From NCBI GenBank assembly GCA_905235995.1, contig CAJONI010000043.1, positions 1 through 56,742 on the forward strand: DNA of 56,742 nucleotides. Direction: 5' to 3'. Below, piece after piece: positions 1 to 7,918 of the stretch; the first letter of the stretch is position 1, and each line of letters begins with the position of its first letter. This DNA is from an uncultured Bacteroidales bacterium (GTDB lineage: Bacteria; Bacteroidota; Bacteroidia; Bacteroidales; UBA932). The notes under the pieces were generated by a model. It ran no database searches. It had not been told where the DNA came from and saw only the letters and a list, made by a program, of their open reading frames with translations. The position numbers were made by a program, and so were the translations under genes.

Positions 1-1
1 C

Positions 2-2503
2 GTGAAAAAGGCCAATGAAGAGATCGCCGACATCAAGGCGATGATGAAGAAGGACCGCGTGAAGGGCGAGCCCCAGCCCTGGGACTACATGTACTATCTC
101 GACAAGGCCAAGAAAGCCAAGTTCGACATCGACGAGTCGGTAGTGTCCGAGTATCTGGAGATCAACGCCGTGCAGCAGGGCATCTTCTACGTGGCGGGCA
201 AGCTCTACGGCCTGTCGTTCGCCGAGCGTACGCAGGACTATCCGTCCTACGAGCCCACCGCCAAGTCCTGGGACGTGATCGACCCTGAAGGCAACGTGAT
301 CGCCATATTCTACAGCGACTACTTCCCCCGCGACGGAAAGGGCGCCGGAGCCTGGTGCGGAGCCTTCCGCGGCCAGAAATACGAAGGCGCGCAGAGGGTG
401 CAGCCCATCGTGACCAACGTGTGCAACATGACCCTGCCCTCCGCCGACAAGCCCGCGCTCCAGACCCTCGACAACGTTGAGACCATGTTCCATGAGTTCG
501 GCCATGCCCTCCACTCCTTCTTCCGCAACGTCCACTACACCGGAGTATCCGGCGTGGAGCGCGATTTCGTGGAGCTGCCTTCCCAAATCAACGAGCACTG
601 GGCCTTCGAACCCGAGGTGCTGAAGGTCTATGCGAAGCACTACAAGACGGGCGAAACCATTCCGCAGGAACTGGTCGACAAGATCGCCGCCAGCGAAAAG
701 TACGGCCAGGGCTTCGCCACGGTGGAATATCTGGCCGCATCGTATGTCGACATGGACCTCCACACCCTGACCGAAGTGCCTGCCGACCTCGACGTGATGG
801 CCTTCCAGAAAGAGAAGCTCGCAGCCCGCGGCATCCCGAAGCAGATACTGCCGCGCTACAGCGTGACCAACTTCAGCCACAGCATAGGCGGCGGCTACAG
901 CGCCGGCTACTACAGCTACATCTGGGCCGAGGTGCTCGACTGCGACGCCTTCCAGGCCTTCAAGGAGACGGGCGACATCTTCAACCCTGAGGTGGCCAGG
1001 CGCTTCCGCGACTTCGTGCTCACTCCCGGCGGCATCGACAAGGGTTCGGTGATGTACCGCAACTTCCGTGGCCGCGATCCCGAGGTAGGCGCACTGCTTG
1101 AGAACAGGGGCCTCGAGAAGCCCGCGCCGGCTTCCAAAGCCAAAGCCGTGAACGGCTATGAATCACAGCGTCCCGCTCCGGCGGACAGGCTCTTCACGAG
1201 CCAGGCCGTGGAGCGCAAGATCGCCGAGGTGCAGGCTCAGCTCAAGAACCCGCGCCTGGCCTGGATGTTCGGCAACTGCTTCCCCAATACCCTCGATACC
1301 ACGGTCCACTTCGGCAAGGACGACAAGGGTCGCTGGCGCACATTCGTCTACACGGGCGACATCCACGCCATGTGGCTCCGTGACTCGGGCGCACAGGTGT
1401 GGCCCTACGTGCAGCTGGCGAACGAAGATGAGGAACTCAAGGACATGCTCGCCGGAGTGATAAACTGCCAGTTCAGCCTGATAGGCATCGACCCCTACGC
1501 CAACGCCTTCAACGACGGCCCTACGGGCGGCGGCTGGCAGGACGACCTCACCGACATGGATCCCAACCTCCACGAGCGCAAGTGGGAGATCGACTCCCAC
1601 TGCTATCCCATCCGTCTGGCCTACCACTACTGGAAGACCACGGGCGACACTTCGGTGTTCGGCGAACTGTGGATGGAGTCTATACGCAAGACCCTGACCA
1701 CCTTCCGCCAGCAGCAGCGCAAGGAGAACCGCGGTCCCTACAACTTCCAGCGCGTCTCCCACGTCCCGACCGACACCCAGGCGGGCTACGGCTGGGGCAA
1801 TCCCGTCCGTCCGGTGGGCCTGATAGCATCGGCCTTCCGTCCTTCCGACGACGCCACGACCTACATGTTCCTGATTCCGTCCAACTTCTTCGCAGTGACT
1901 TCGCTGCGCAAGGCGGCAGAGATACTGGATACAGTCAACGGCGAACCGGCCATGGCCGCCGAGTGCCTCGCCCTGGCCGCCGAAGTTGAAGAGGCCCTCC
2001 ACCGGTACGCGACCGTGGAACATCCGAAATACGGCACCATCTATGCCTTCGAGGTCGACGGCTTCGGCAACAAGCTGATGATGGACGACGCCAACGTGCC
2101 CAGCCTGCTGGCCATGCCTTATCTGGGCGACGTCGCGTCCGACGACCCTGTGTACCAGAACACCCGCCGCTTCGTGTGGAGCGAGGACAACCCCTTCTTC
2201 TTCAAGGGCAAGGCCGGCGAGGGTATCGGCGGCCCGCACGTGGGCATGAATTACATCTGGCCCATGAGCATCATGATGAAGGCTTTCACCTCCAGCGACG
2301 ACGCTGAGATCAAGGCCTGCATCGAGTCGCTCATGACCACCGACGCCGGTACGGGCTTCATGCACGAGTCGTTCCACAAGGACGACCCTGCCAACTTCAC
2401 GAGGGCATGGTTCGCCTGGCAGAACACCCTGTTCGGTGAGCTGATACTGAAACTGATTGACGAAGGGAAGCTTCCGCTTCTGAATTCCATCACCATCCAA
2501 TAG
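2..2503 (+). CDS. M3 metallopeptidase fused to GH125 exo-alpha-1,6-mannosidase (5' truncated by window edge)
   Basis: The reading frame is open at the window edge, so the true start lies upstream; the GTG at position 2 is only the first possible codon. Residues 1 to about 370 match the C-terminal catalytic half of M3 peptidases (peptidyl-dipeptidase Dcp/oligopeptidase type): zinc motif HEFGH at 164-168, the downstream ELPSQINEHW block, and the typical family ending FRGRDPEVGALLENRGL. After a linker of about 20 residues rich in Ala, Pro and Lys, residues from about 390 to 833 match GH125 exo-alpha-1,6-mannosidases, with NCFPNTLDTT, MWLRDSGAQVWPY, a GGGWQDDLTDMDP segment and GGPHVGMNYIWPMS. The two halves share one uninterrupted frame. 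GH125 enzymes normally stand alone behind their own signal peptide, so the fusion is odd. It could export the mannosidase with a secreted peptidase. Cellular location cannot be judged without the N-terminus. Confidence 0.9.
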   Translation: MKKANEEIADIKAMMKKDRVKGEPQPWDYMYYLDKAKKAKFDIDESVVSEYLEINAVQQGIFYVAGKLYGLSFAERTQDYPSYEPTAKSWDVIDPEGNVIAIFYSDYFPRDGKGAGAWCGAFRGQKYEGAQRVQPIVTNVCNMTLPSADKPALQTLDNVETMFHEFGHALHSFFRNVHYTGVSGVERDFVELPSQINEHWAFEPEVLKVYAKHYKTGETIPQELVDKIAASEKYGQGFATVEYLAASYVDMDLHTLTEVPADLDVMAFQKEKLAARGIPKQILPRYSVTNFSHSIGGGYSAGYYSYIWAEVLDCDAFQAFKETGDIFNPEVARRFRDFVLTPGGIDKGSVMYRNFRGRDPEVGALLENRGLEKPAPASKAKAVNGYESQRPAPADRLFTSQAVERKIAEVQAQLKNPRLAWMFGNCFPNTLDTTVHFGKDDKGRWRTFVYTGDIHAMWLRDSGAQVWPYVQLANEDEELKDMLAGVINCQFSLIGIDPYANAFNDGPTGGGWQDDLTDMDPNLHERKWEIDSHCYPIRLAYHYWKTTGDTSVFGELWMESIRKTLTTFRQQQRKENRGPYNFQRVSHVPTDTQAGYGWGNPVRPVGLIASAFRPSDDATTYMFLIPSNFFAVTSLRKAAEILDTVNGEPAMAAECLALAAEVEEALHRYATVEHPKYGTIYAFEVDGFGNKLMMDDANVPSLLAMPYLGDVASDDPVYQNTRRFVWSEDNPFFFKGKAGEGIGGPHVGMNYIWPMSIMMKAFTSSDDAEIKACIESLMTTDAGTGFMHESFHKDDPANFTRAWFAWQNTLFGELILKLIDEGKLPLLNSITIQ

Positions 2504-2518
2504 GATGGCACGGCTGGC

Positions 2519-3247
2519 CTACGAATAGAGGCCGCCGTTGATGGAGATGCATTCCCCTGTAATGTAGCCGGCTTCGGGAGAGGCCAGGAAGCCCACCAGG
2601 GCTGCCACCTCTTCCGGCTCGCCGAAGCGTTGCAGGGGGATGGTCTTTTTGAGCGCCACCTCGTCGAGCCCTTCGACCATGTCGGTCTTCACGAAACCGG
2701 GGGCTACCGCATTGACGGTCACGCCCTTACGGCCTACTTCCTGGGCCAGGGACTTGGTGGCGGCGATCAGACCACCCTTGGCAGCCGAATAGTTGGTCTG
2801 TCCGGGGAGGCCCTTAAGGCCGGAGAGAGAGGCGATGTTGATGATCCTGCCTCTCTTCTTGAGCAGCATGGGCTGCAGGAGCGGACGGGTCACGTTGTAG
2901 AAACCGCCGAGCGTGATCTGAAGTACGCGCGACCAGTCTTCGGGACCCATCCATACGAGCAGGCTGTCGCGACGGATACCGGCGTTGTTGACCACCACTT
3001 CGATATAGTCGTCGGGGTGGGCCTGCTGCCATGCGGTCAGGGCGGCTTCCGTAGCCTCTGCGTCGGCTACGTCGAATTTCAGCAGTTCAGCGGAGCTGCC
3101 TGCCTCTTCTACGAGCGCTGCCGTCTCGCGGGCTTTCTCTTCGTTGGACACATAGTTGATCAGGATGGCGAAACCCTGGGAGGCCAGCTTTACGCTGACT
3201 GCGCGGCCGATGCCCCGGCTGCCACCGGTTACAAGTGCATATTTCAT
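2519..3247 (-). CDS. fabG: 3-oxoacyl-ACP reductase (FabG family SDR)
   Basis: NADPH-dependent reduction of beta-ketoacyl-ACP to beta-hydroxyacyl-ACP. The 242-aa protein shows the short-chain dehydrogenase signature: cofactor loop TGGSRGIGRA near residues 7-16, NNAG at 87-90, and catalytic Ser140, Tyr153 and Lys157 (YSAAK). It ends with the family's YITGECISINGG. The ATG overlaps the stop of the upstream FAD oxidoreductase by 4 bp, so it is the last gene of a leftward KS-oxidoreductase-FabG unit. This places it as the ketoreductase of the polyene-type lipid cluster rather than the housekeeping fatty-acid FabG. Cluster membership is inferred from position; the enzyme family is clear. Confidence 0.93.
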   Translation of the reverse strand: MKYALVTGGSRGIGRAVSVKLASQGFAILINYVSNEEKARETAALVEEAGSSAELLKFDVADAEATEAALTAWQQAHPDDYIEVVVNNAGIRRDSLLVWMGPEDWSRVLQITLGGFYNVTRPLLQPMLLKKRGRIINIASLSGLKGLPGQTNYSAAKGGLIAATKSLAQEVGRKGVTVNAVAPGFVKTDMVEGLDEVALKKTIPLQRFGEPEEVAALVGFLASPEAGYITGECISINGGLYS

Positions 3248-4302
3248 TGTGAGATTGATTTACAGGTGTTGATGGCCGTCACTGACGTGCCGAGTATGCC
3301 GTGCAGGCCGAGGTTCTGTCCGGTGAGGAAGAGCCAGGGGAGGGGGGTCTGCGGGGCGATGTAGTCGAGGCGACTGTGTTTCATGATGCCGTAGGCGCTT
3401 CCGCCGGGGGTTCCGGTGAAGCGTTCCCAGGTCGCGGGGGTGCTGGTCCAGTAGCGTTCGATGCTGGAGGGAAGTTCGGGCAGGCGCTCCGCCGCCTTGC
3501 GGATTAGCTCTTCGGCGCGAGCCTCCCGGTCTTGACCCTCTCCGTCATGCCGGGCTTGCCCCGGCATCTCAAACCCCATCAAGTCCACCGAACGTGCAAA
3601 ACCCCGGGCATCAGCCTCTCCGAAATGGATCATCACCGTATCGTCGAGGAAGATGCTGTGGTTGACAGGACTCATCTCACCCTGCCTGAGCTGGATGTTG
3701 ACGGTAAAGACGCCGGGCCCGTTGGCCAGGCTCTCGAGCCTCCTGGTATATGCACGGCGCACCGGGTCGAGCAGGAGCCGCATCGTGACAAGGGGATGGA
3801 TGTCCGACACCACGACATCGGCCCTGTAGCTGCTTCCGTCGGCGCAGGTGACTTCATGGTCATGGATGGAGGTCACGCGCTTGCGCAGCAATACTTTCTG
3901 TCCTTCGCAGAGCGCGTCGCAGAGAGTCTTTCCTCCTCCCTGAAGGCGCCAGACGCTCAGCTGGTAAGGGTCGGCCACATGCTCCACCTCCTCACTCCAT
4001 CCGGAGGACAGGCGGAGGAAGGGCAGCGTGCCGCCCACTATCTCGTCGGCTTCGACCTGGTACCAGGGAAGGTCGCGCAGGCCGAGGGTGCGGAACACCT
4101 GGTCGAGGGGCTCCCCAGGGGCAAGTCCGCCCACGGAGTGGAAGCCCGTGTCGAAACGTATGCCGCAGCGCACGAAGGTCTGGAGAGCGCCGCCAGCCTG
4201 GATTCCCTGCTCCAGGATGGTGACGTTCCATCCCTTGCGGGAGAGGATACGGCCGCAAAGAAGCCCGCCAAGACCGGCTCCGATGACCAGGGCGTCAGAC
4301 AT
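3244..4302 (-). CDS. FAD-dependent phytoene desaturase/retinol reductase-like oxidoreductase of the polyene cluster
   Basis: A 352-aa flavoprotein of the CrtI/carotenoid-isomerase-like amine oxidase superfamily. The dinucleotide-binding loop GAGLGG lies at residues 8-13, followed by the ILEQ acidic strand end, and a C-terminal FAD-contacting segment LFLTGQNLGLHGILGT. The ATG at 4302 is chosen because the GxGxxG motif follows directly and it overlaps the upstream KS stop by 8 bp; a longer frame to 4416 adds only low-complexity sequence. Such oxidoreductases occur in Bacteroidota flexirubin/polyene clusters, where a role in double-bond tailoring is plausible. Residues 245-253 (EMPGQARHD) are encoded exactly by a 27-nt copy of the dispersed palindrome described at 3544-3570, in frame. 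Substrate unknown. Confidence 0.82.
   Translation of the reverse strand: MSDALVIGAGLGGLLCGRILSRKGWNVTILEQGIQAGGALQTFVRCGIRFDTGFHSVGGLAPGEPLDQVFRTLGLRDLPWYQVEADEIVGGTLPFLRLSSGWSEEVEHVADPYQLSVWRLQGGGKTLCDALCEGQKVLLRKRVTSIHDHEVTCADGSSYRADVVVSDIHPLVTMRLLLDPVRRAYTRRLESLANGPGVFTVNIQLRQGEMSPVNHSIFLDDTVMIHFGEADARGFARSVDLMGFEMPGQARHDGEGQDREARAEELIRKAAERLPELPSSIERYWTSTPATWERFTGTPGGSAYGIMKHSRLDYIAPQTPLPWLFLTGQNLGLHGILGTSVTAINTCKSISQ
3544..3570. repeat. dispersed palindrome, copy 1, inside a protein gene
   Basis: Arms 3547-3554 and 3560-3567 (8 bp) with 5-nt loop cttgc and the family flanks gtc and ctc. On the - strand it encodes residues 245-253 (EMPGQARHD) of the FAD oxidoreductase without breaking the frame. 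Confidence 0.88.
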
Positions 4303-5515
4303 TGCGGACGACCAGCGAGGAGTTCGTGCCTCCGAAGCCGAAGGAGTTGGAAAGGAAAGTGTTGTAGTTGTGTTCGATGCAGCGGTCGGGAATCCAGAGT
4401 TTCGCCGAATCCTCATCAGGGTTCTCGAAGTTGAGGTTTGCGCCGATAAACCCTCCTTTCATCATGAGGAGCGAATAGACGATTTCGCTGGCTCCGGCCA
4501 TCCACATCTCGTGGCCTGTCTGGCCCTTGGTGCTGGTGACGGGGATCTTGCGGTCGCCCACCACGCTGTAGATGGCCTTGGCTTCGTTGGTGTCGCCAAC
4601 GTGGGTGGAGGTGGCGTGGGCGTTGATGTAGCCTATCTCGTCGATGCTGATGCCGGCGCGGCGTATGGACATTTCCAGTGCGCGGCGCGGGCCGTCGACG
4701 TTGGGTACGGAGATATGCTCGCCGTTGCTCGAGAAGCCGTAGCCCAGCACTTCGGCCAGGATGGGAGCTCCGCGCTTTACGGCTGACTCGTAGCTTTCGA
4801 GGATGACGGTAGCCGCTCCGCCGCCAGGCACGAGGCCGTCGCGGTCACGGTCGAAAGGCCGGCTGGCCTTTTCAGGCGCGTCCTCGCGCGTCGAGAAAGC
4901 GGAGATGCCGTCGAATGAACCGGTGGCGGCTGCGTTGATCTCCTGGGCTCCGCCGCAGACGACCATCTCCTGAAGGCCGTTCTGGATGAGCAGGGCTCCG
5001 AGACCGATGGCGTGGGAACCGCTGGCGCAGGCGCCGGAGACGGTCAGGTTGATGCCTTTGAGGTGGAAGATCACCCCGAGGTTCATCGTCACGGTCGAGT
5101 TCATCGACTGGAAGATGGCTCCCGAGCCGCAGAGCATCGTGTCTTTCTTGGCTATGATGGTGCTGACCGACTGGTATACGGCGTCGGCAGTGCTGTCGTT
5201 GCCGTAGAGGAGGCCCACTTCATGGCTGTCGAGCCAGTCCTGGTCGATGCGGGCGTCGCGCAGGGCGTCGCGGGTCGCACAGTAGGCGTACTGGGCCTGC
5301 TGGGGCATGTAAACCCTCTGGGCGCGCGGGAGCTCTGCCTTGAGCTGGGGCGTTTCGACGTGTCCTGTGAGGCCGGAGCGGAAGCCCATGGCCTTCCTTT
5401 CAGGATCGAGGATGATGCCGGATTTGCCGGAGTATAAAGAATTGCGTACTTCTTCGAGCGTGGTTCCGAGGCAGGACCAGATGCCCATGCCGGTGATTAC
5501 GACGCGATGTTCCAT
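4295..5515 (-). CDS. beta-ketoacyl-ACP synthase (FabF-like), polyene cluster
   Basis: Condensing enzyme of 406 aa that would extend ACP-bound acyl chains with malonyl-ACP. The FabF-type catalytic triad is intact: Cys163 in GACASGSHA, His300 in INAHATSTHVGDTNEA and His335 in GQTGHEMWMAGASE, followed by NSFGFGGTNSSLV near the C-terminus. It is the first gene of a leftward unit with the FAD oxidoreductase and FabG, and diverges from the ACP operon across a 189-bp promoter region. Unlike the other two KS proteins of the cluster it has no C-terminal extension. Family assignment is firm; assignment to a specialised polyene lipid instead of ordinary fatty acids rests on the neighbourhood. Confidence 0.92.
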   Translation of the reverse strand: MEHRVVITGMGIWSCLGTTLEEVRNSLYSGKSGIILDPERKAMGFRSGLTGHVETPQLKAELPRAQRVYMPQQAQYAYCATRDALRDARIDQDWLDSHEVGLLYGNDSTADAVYQSVSTIIAKKDTMLCGSGAIFQSMNSTVTMNLGVIFHLKGINLTVSGACASGSHAIGLGALLIQNGLQEMVVCGGAQEINAAATGSFDGISAFSTREDAPEKASRPFDRDRDGLVPGGGAATVILESYESAVKRGAPILAEVLGYGFSSNGEHISVPNVDGPRRALEMSIRRAGISIDEIGYINAHATSTHVGDTNEAKAIYSVVGDRKIPVTSTKGQTGHEMWMAGASEIVYSLLMMKGGFIGANLNFENPDEDSAKLWIPDRCIEHNYNTFLSNSFGFGGTNSSLVVRNV

Positions 5516-5543
5516 AATATCTATAGGTTTGTTTCAGGTGGCG

Positions 5544-5551
5544 CAAAGATA
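5544..5551 (-). promoter_or_regulatory. -7 promoter box for the KS/oxidoreductase/FabG unit
   Basis: CAAAGATA on the + strand reads TATCTTTG on the - strand, a full match to the Bacteroidota -7 consensus TAnnTTTG, 29 nt upstream of the KS start at 5515. Confidence 0.65.
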
Positions 5552-5582
5552 AGGCTTTTTTCGGATATTAAAGAATAATGAA

Positions 5583-5606
5583 TATCTTTGCACCTTATTA
5601 TATTTG
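5583..5606 (+). promoter_or_regulatory. -7 promoter boxes for the ACP operon
   Basis: Two TAnnTTTG matches occur, TATCTTTG at 5583-5590 and TATATTTG at 5599-5606, upstream of the first ACP gene. They would give a leader of roughly 95-110 nt. Together with the box at 5544-5551 they form a divergent promoter for the two arms of the cluster. Confidence 0.6.
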
Positions 5607-5704
5607 AGAAAATCGCCAGAAGAAAAGGAAAAACATATGGGCCAGGGACATACGATCATGGTCTGCTGACTGAAATGACTGAAACAATCAAACCTAAACA
5701 AACT

Positions 5705-5947
5705 ATGAATATCAAAGAGATCAAAGAGAAAGTCAAGAATTTCCTGGTAGAGGAAATGGAAATTGACGAATCGTCCATCCAGGACAACGCACTCCTGAAG
5801 GAAGACATGGGCATCGACAGCCTTGAGGTTGTGGACATCGTGGTGCTCGTAGACCAGGAATTCGGTTTCAAGATGAAGCCGGAAGACTTCCAGAACATTC
5901 AGACTTACGAAGAATTCTGCCAGTTCATTCAGGGCAAGGTCGCTTAA
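5705..5947 (+). CDS. acyl carrier protein 1 of the polyene cluster
   Basis: An 80-aa carrier protein with the phosphopantetheine attachment Ser39 in MGIDSLEVVD. The ATG at 5705 is preferred because it gives the usual ACP length; in-frame upstream starts at 5588 and 5675 would add non-ACP-like residues. The region before it is A-rich (aaacaaact), as is usual for Bacteroidota translation starts. It is the first gene of the rightward operon, next to an LpxL-like acyltransferase, and probably carries the growing chain or the acyl group to be transferred. Confidence 0.9.
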   Translation: MNIKEIKEKVKNFLVEEMEIDESSIQDNALLKEDMGIDSLEVVDIVVLVDQEFGFKMKPEDFQNIQTYEEFCQFIQGKVA

Positions 5948-5955
5948 ACCGGATT

Positions 5956-6846
5956 TTGTCAGATTACGAACATAAAGATTGGAATGGGAACACTGGCGGA
6001 ACGCCCTGGATGCAGCGGACGCTGCTCAGGCTTCTCCGTTTTTTCCCCCTGTCCCTGGCCTACGGGCTCATGGGTCTGTCCATTCCTTTCTACATGCTCT
6101 TCGACCTCCGTGGTTTCAGGGCCTCGTACCGTTTTTTCCGTGACCGGATAGGACGGGGCGCGGTCCATTCTTTTTTCAGCGTCTATGCCAACGAGTTCCG
6201 CATGGGGCAGGTCGTAGTGGACCGGTTCGCGCTCTATGCAGGACGGTCTTTCGACCTACAGAGTGACGACATGCCAGTGTTCACGCGCCTGGCGGAAGCA
6301 GAGCCCGGTTTCATGCAGTTGGGCTCCCACGCGGGGAACTTCGAGATCGCGGGTTATCTGCTCCGTTCCGTAAAAAAGATGGGAACCCTGGTGTTCTCCG
6401 GAGAAACCGACACTGTGATGCAGCAGCGCGCCACAATGTTCGCCCGGATGAACGTCGAGATGGTGCCCGTCTCCGACGACATGTCCCACCTGTTCACGCT
6501 GAACTCCATCCTGAGCGACGGTGGCATCGTGAGCATGCCGGGAGACAGGGTGTTCGGTTCCCAGAAAACGTTCTCCTGCCCTTTCTTCGGCGATCCCGCC
6601 AAGTTTCCGGCAGGACCGTTCATCCTGGCGGCCCAGCGCTCCGTGGCGGTGGTGGCCGTGTTCGTGATGAAGGAGAGCGTGCACCGTTACACGGTCCTCG
6701 TCCGTCAGCTCGGCGAGAAACTCGATCCGGAACTGCCATCGCGCGTACGCGCAGAGAAGATGGCGACGGAATTCGCCGAATGTTTGGAAAGCGTGGTACG
6801 CAAGTATCCCACGCAATGGTTTAATTTTTATGATTTTTGGAAATGA
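5956..6846 (+). CDS. LpxL/HtrB-family lipid acyltransferase
   Basis: A 296-aa membrane-associated acyltransferase of the lipid A late-acyltransferase family, common in aryl-polyene and flexirubin clusters. The catalytic His-x4-Glu is at 125-130 (HAGNFE), followed by a conserved GGIVSMPGDR segment. A hydrophobic stretch around 28-50 would anchor it to the inner membrane. The TTG at 5956 is taken as the start because the conserved W-N-G-N-T-G-G-T segment at 9-16 lies before the first internal ATG (6010). The gene begins 8 bp after the ACP gene and its TGA overlaps the ATG of the next gene. It likely moves the finished acyl chain from ACP to a lipid acceptor; the acceptor is unknown. Confidence 0.85.
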   Translation: MSDYEHKDWNGNTGGTPWMQRTLLRLLRFFPLSLAYGLMGLSIPFYMLFDLRGFRASYRFFRDRIGRGAVHSFFSVYANEFRMGQVVVDRFALYAGRSFDLQSDDMPVFTRLAEAEPGFMQLGSHAGNFEIAGYLLRSVKKMGTLVFSGETDTVMQQRATMFARMNVEMVPVSDDMSHLFTLNSILSDGGIVSMPGDRVFGSQKTFSCPFFGDPAKFPAGPFILAAQRSVAVVAVFVMKESVHRYTVLVRQLGEKLDPELPSRVRAEKMATEFAECLESVVRKYPTQWFNFYDFWK

Positions 6847-7283
6847 TCCCCTTTGACCAGATTCCAATCGAATACCTGCTTCCGCAGCGCCCGCCTTTCG
6901 TGTTCGTGGACCATCTCCTGTTCCACGAGGACGATTGCACCCGCACGTCCTTCCGGATCCCTGAACAGGGCATCTTCGTGGAGAACGGACGTTTCGCGAC
7001 GGGCGGCCTGGTGGAGCACATGGCCCAGTCGAGCGCGGCTCGCGTCGGCTACATCGCCCGCTATATCCTGCACATCCCCGTGACCATCGGCTATATCGGC
7101 AGCGTCCGCAAACTCAAGGTGTACCGTCATCCGAAGTGCGGCGAATTGCTCGAAACCACGGTTCTGTTCCGGGAAGATGTCTTCGGCATCACGCTGACCG
7201 ACGTGGAGGTGCGCTGCCAGGGCGAACTCATAGCTACTGCCGCCATCAAGACGGCAGGCAGCGACAAAGAGATTGACGAATAA
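6843..7283 (+). CDS. hotdog-fold 3-hydroxyacyl-ACP dehydratase-like protein with Glu but no active-site His motif
   Basis: A 146-aa protein with a single hotdog fold, similar in layout to ApeP-type dehydratases: PQRPPFVFVDH near the N-terminus and GGLVEHMAQ at 54-62. Glu58 sits where FabZ enzymes have their catalytic acid, but the FabZ HFPGxPVxPG loop with the catalytic His is not present; the equivalent region reads FVENGRFAT. The ATG at 6843 overlaps the upstream TGA (ATGA) and is preferred to a TTG two codons earlier. The second hotdog protein at 8522 has the opposite pattern (His kept, Glu replaced), which suggests the two work as a pair. Confidence 0.78.
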   Translation: MIPFDQIPIEYLLPQRPPFVFVDHLLFHEDDCTRTSFRIPEQGIFVENGRFATGGLVEHMAQSSAARVGYIARYILHIPVTIGYIGSVRKLKVYRHPKCGELLETTVLFREDVFGITLTDVEVRCQGELIATAAIKTAGSDKEIDE

Positions 7284-7294
7284 ATATTAAAGTT

Positions 7295-7555
7295 ATGAAA
7301 GAACTGATTGAAGAGATTAAGGCGCAGATTATCAGCGCACTGAATCTGGAGGAAATGACTCCGGCCGATATCGATGAGAACGCTCCGCTTTTCGGTGACG
7401 AGGGCCTGGGCCTGGACTCTATCGACGTGCTTGAACTCATCGTGCTGATGGAGAAGAACTATGGAATCAAGCTTTCCAGTCCCGCTGAAGGGAAAGCCGT
7501 CTTCCAGTCTGTGGCCGTGATGGCTGACTACGTGTCGAAGAACCGCAAGAAATAA
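7295..7555 (+). CDS. acyl carrier protein 2 of the polyene cluster
   Basis: An 86-aa ACP with attachment Ser42 in LGLDSIDVLEL. It sits 11 bp after the first hotdog gene and 3 bp before a small membrane protein gene. Two free-standing ACPs plus a third ACP-like domain on the AMP ligase are encoded in this cluster, which suggests separate carriers for chain growth and for transfer or loading, as in known aryl-polyene systems. Confidence 0.9.
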   Translation: MKELIEEIKAQIISALNLEEMTPADIDENAPLFGDEGLGLDSIDVLELIVLMEKNYGIKLSSPAEGKAVFQSVAVMADYVSKNRKK

Positions 7556-7558
7556 CTT

Positions 7559-7912
7559 ATGCTGAGAATCCTTATATTCTCGCTCTTTCAGAGTTTCTTC
7601 CTGGCCGGCGGCCAGGTGCTGCTGAAACTGGGCCTGGAAGCTTCCGGCCCTTTCAGCTGGTCCTGGTCCTTTTTCAAGGCGCAGCTGACCAACTGGTGGT
7701 TCCTTGGCTGCGGCATTTCCTTCGGCGCGGCCACCGTACTGTGGATGTACATGCTGAAGCATTTTCCGTTCAGCATCGTGTATCCGCTGACGAGCATCAG
7801 CTACATTTTCGGCACGATTGCTGCCATCATGATCTTTCATGAACACATCAACGTGTCCCAGTGGGTGGGCGTCCTGCTCATCATGGCTGGCTCGGCGCTG
7901 ATGGTAAAATGA
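7559..7912 (+). CDS. small four-helix membrane protein, SMR/EamA-like
   Basis: A 117-aa very hydrophobic protein with about four membrane helices, resembling the small multidrug resistance/EamA half-transporter fold (FPFSIVYPLTSISYIFGTIAA, then HEHINVSQWVGVLLIMAGSALM at the C-terminus). The same fold includes the ArnE/ArnF-type lipid carriers. Inside a lipid cluster it may help move a lipid intermediate across the inner membrane, but transport of an unrelated small molecule cannot be excluded. It is tightly packed between an ACP and a LolA-like gene. Confidence 0.72.
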   Translation: MLRILIFSLFQSFFLAGGQVLLKLGLEASGPFSWSWSFFKAQLTNWWFLGCGISFGAATVLWMYMLKHFPFSIVYPLTSISYIFGTIAAIMIFHEHINVSQWVGVLLIMAGSALMVK

Positions 7913-7918
7913 TGCACC

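Noticed and set aside
1163-2500. 445-aa open frame antisense to the GH125 domain
   Set aside because: High GC at third codon positions creates long antisense frames; the sense frame has clear GH125 motifs and the antisense product has no recognisable family.
4303-4416. 38-residue N-terminal extension of the FAD oxidoreductase
   Set aside because: It lies inside the KS coding sequence, is low-complexity, and the GxGxxG loop follows directly after the ATG at 4302.
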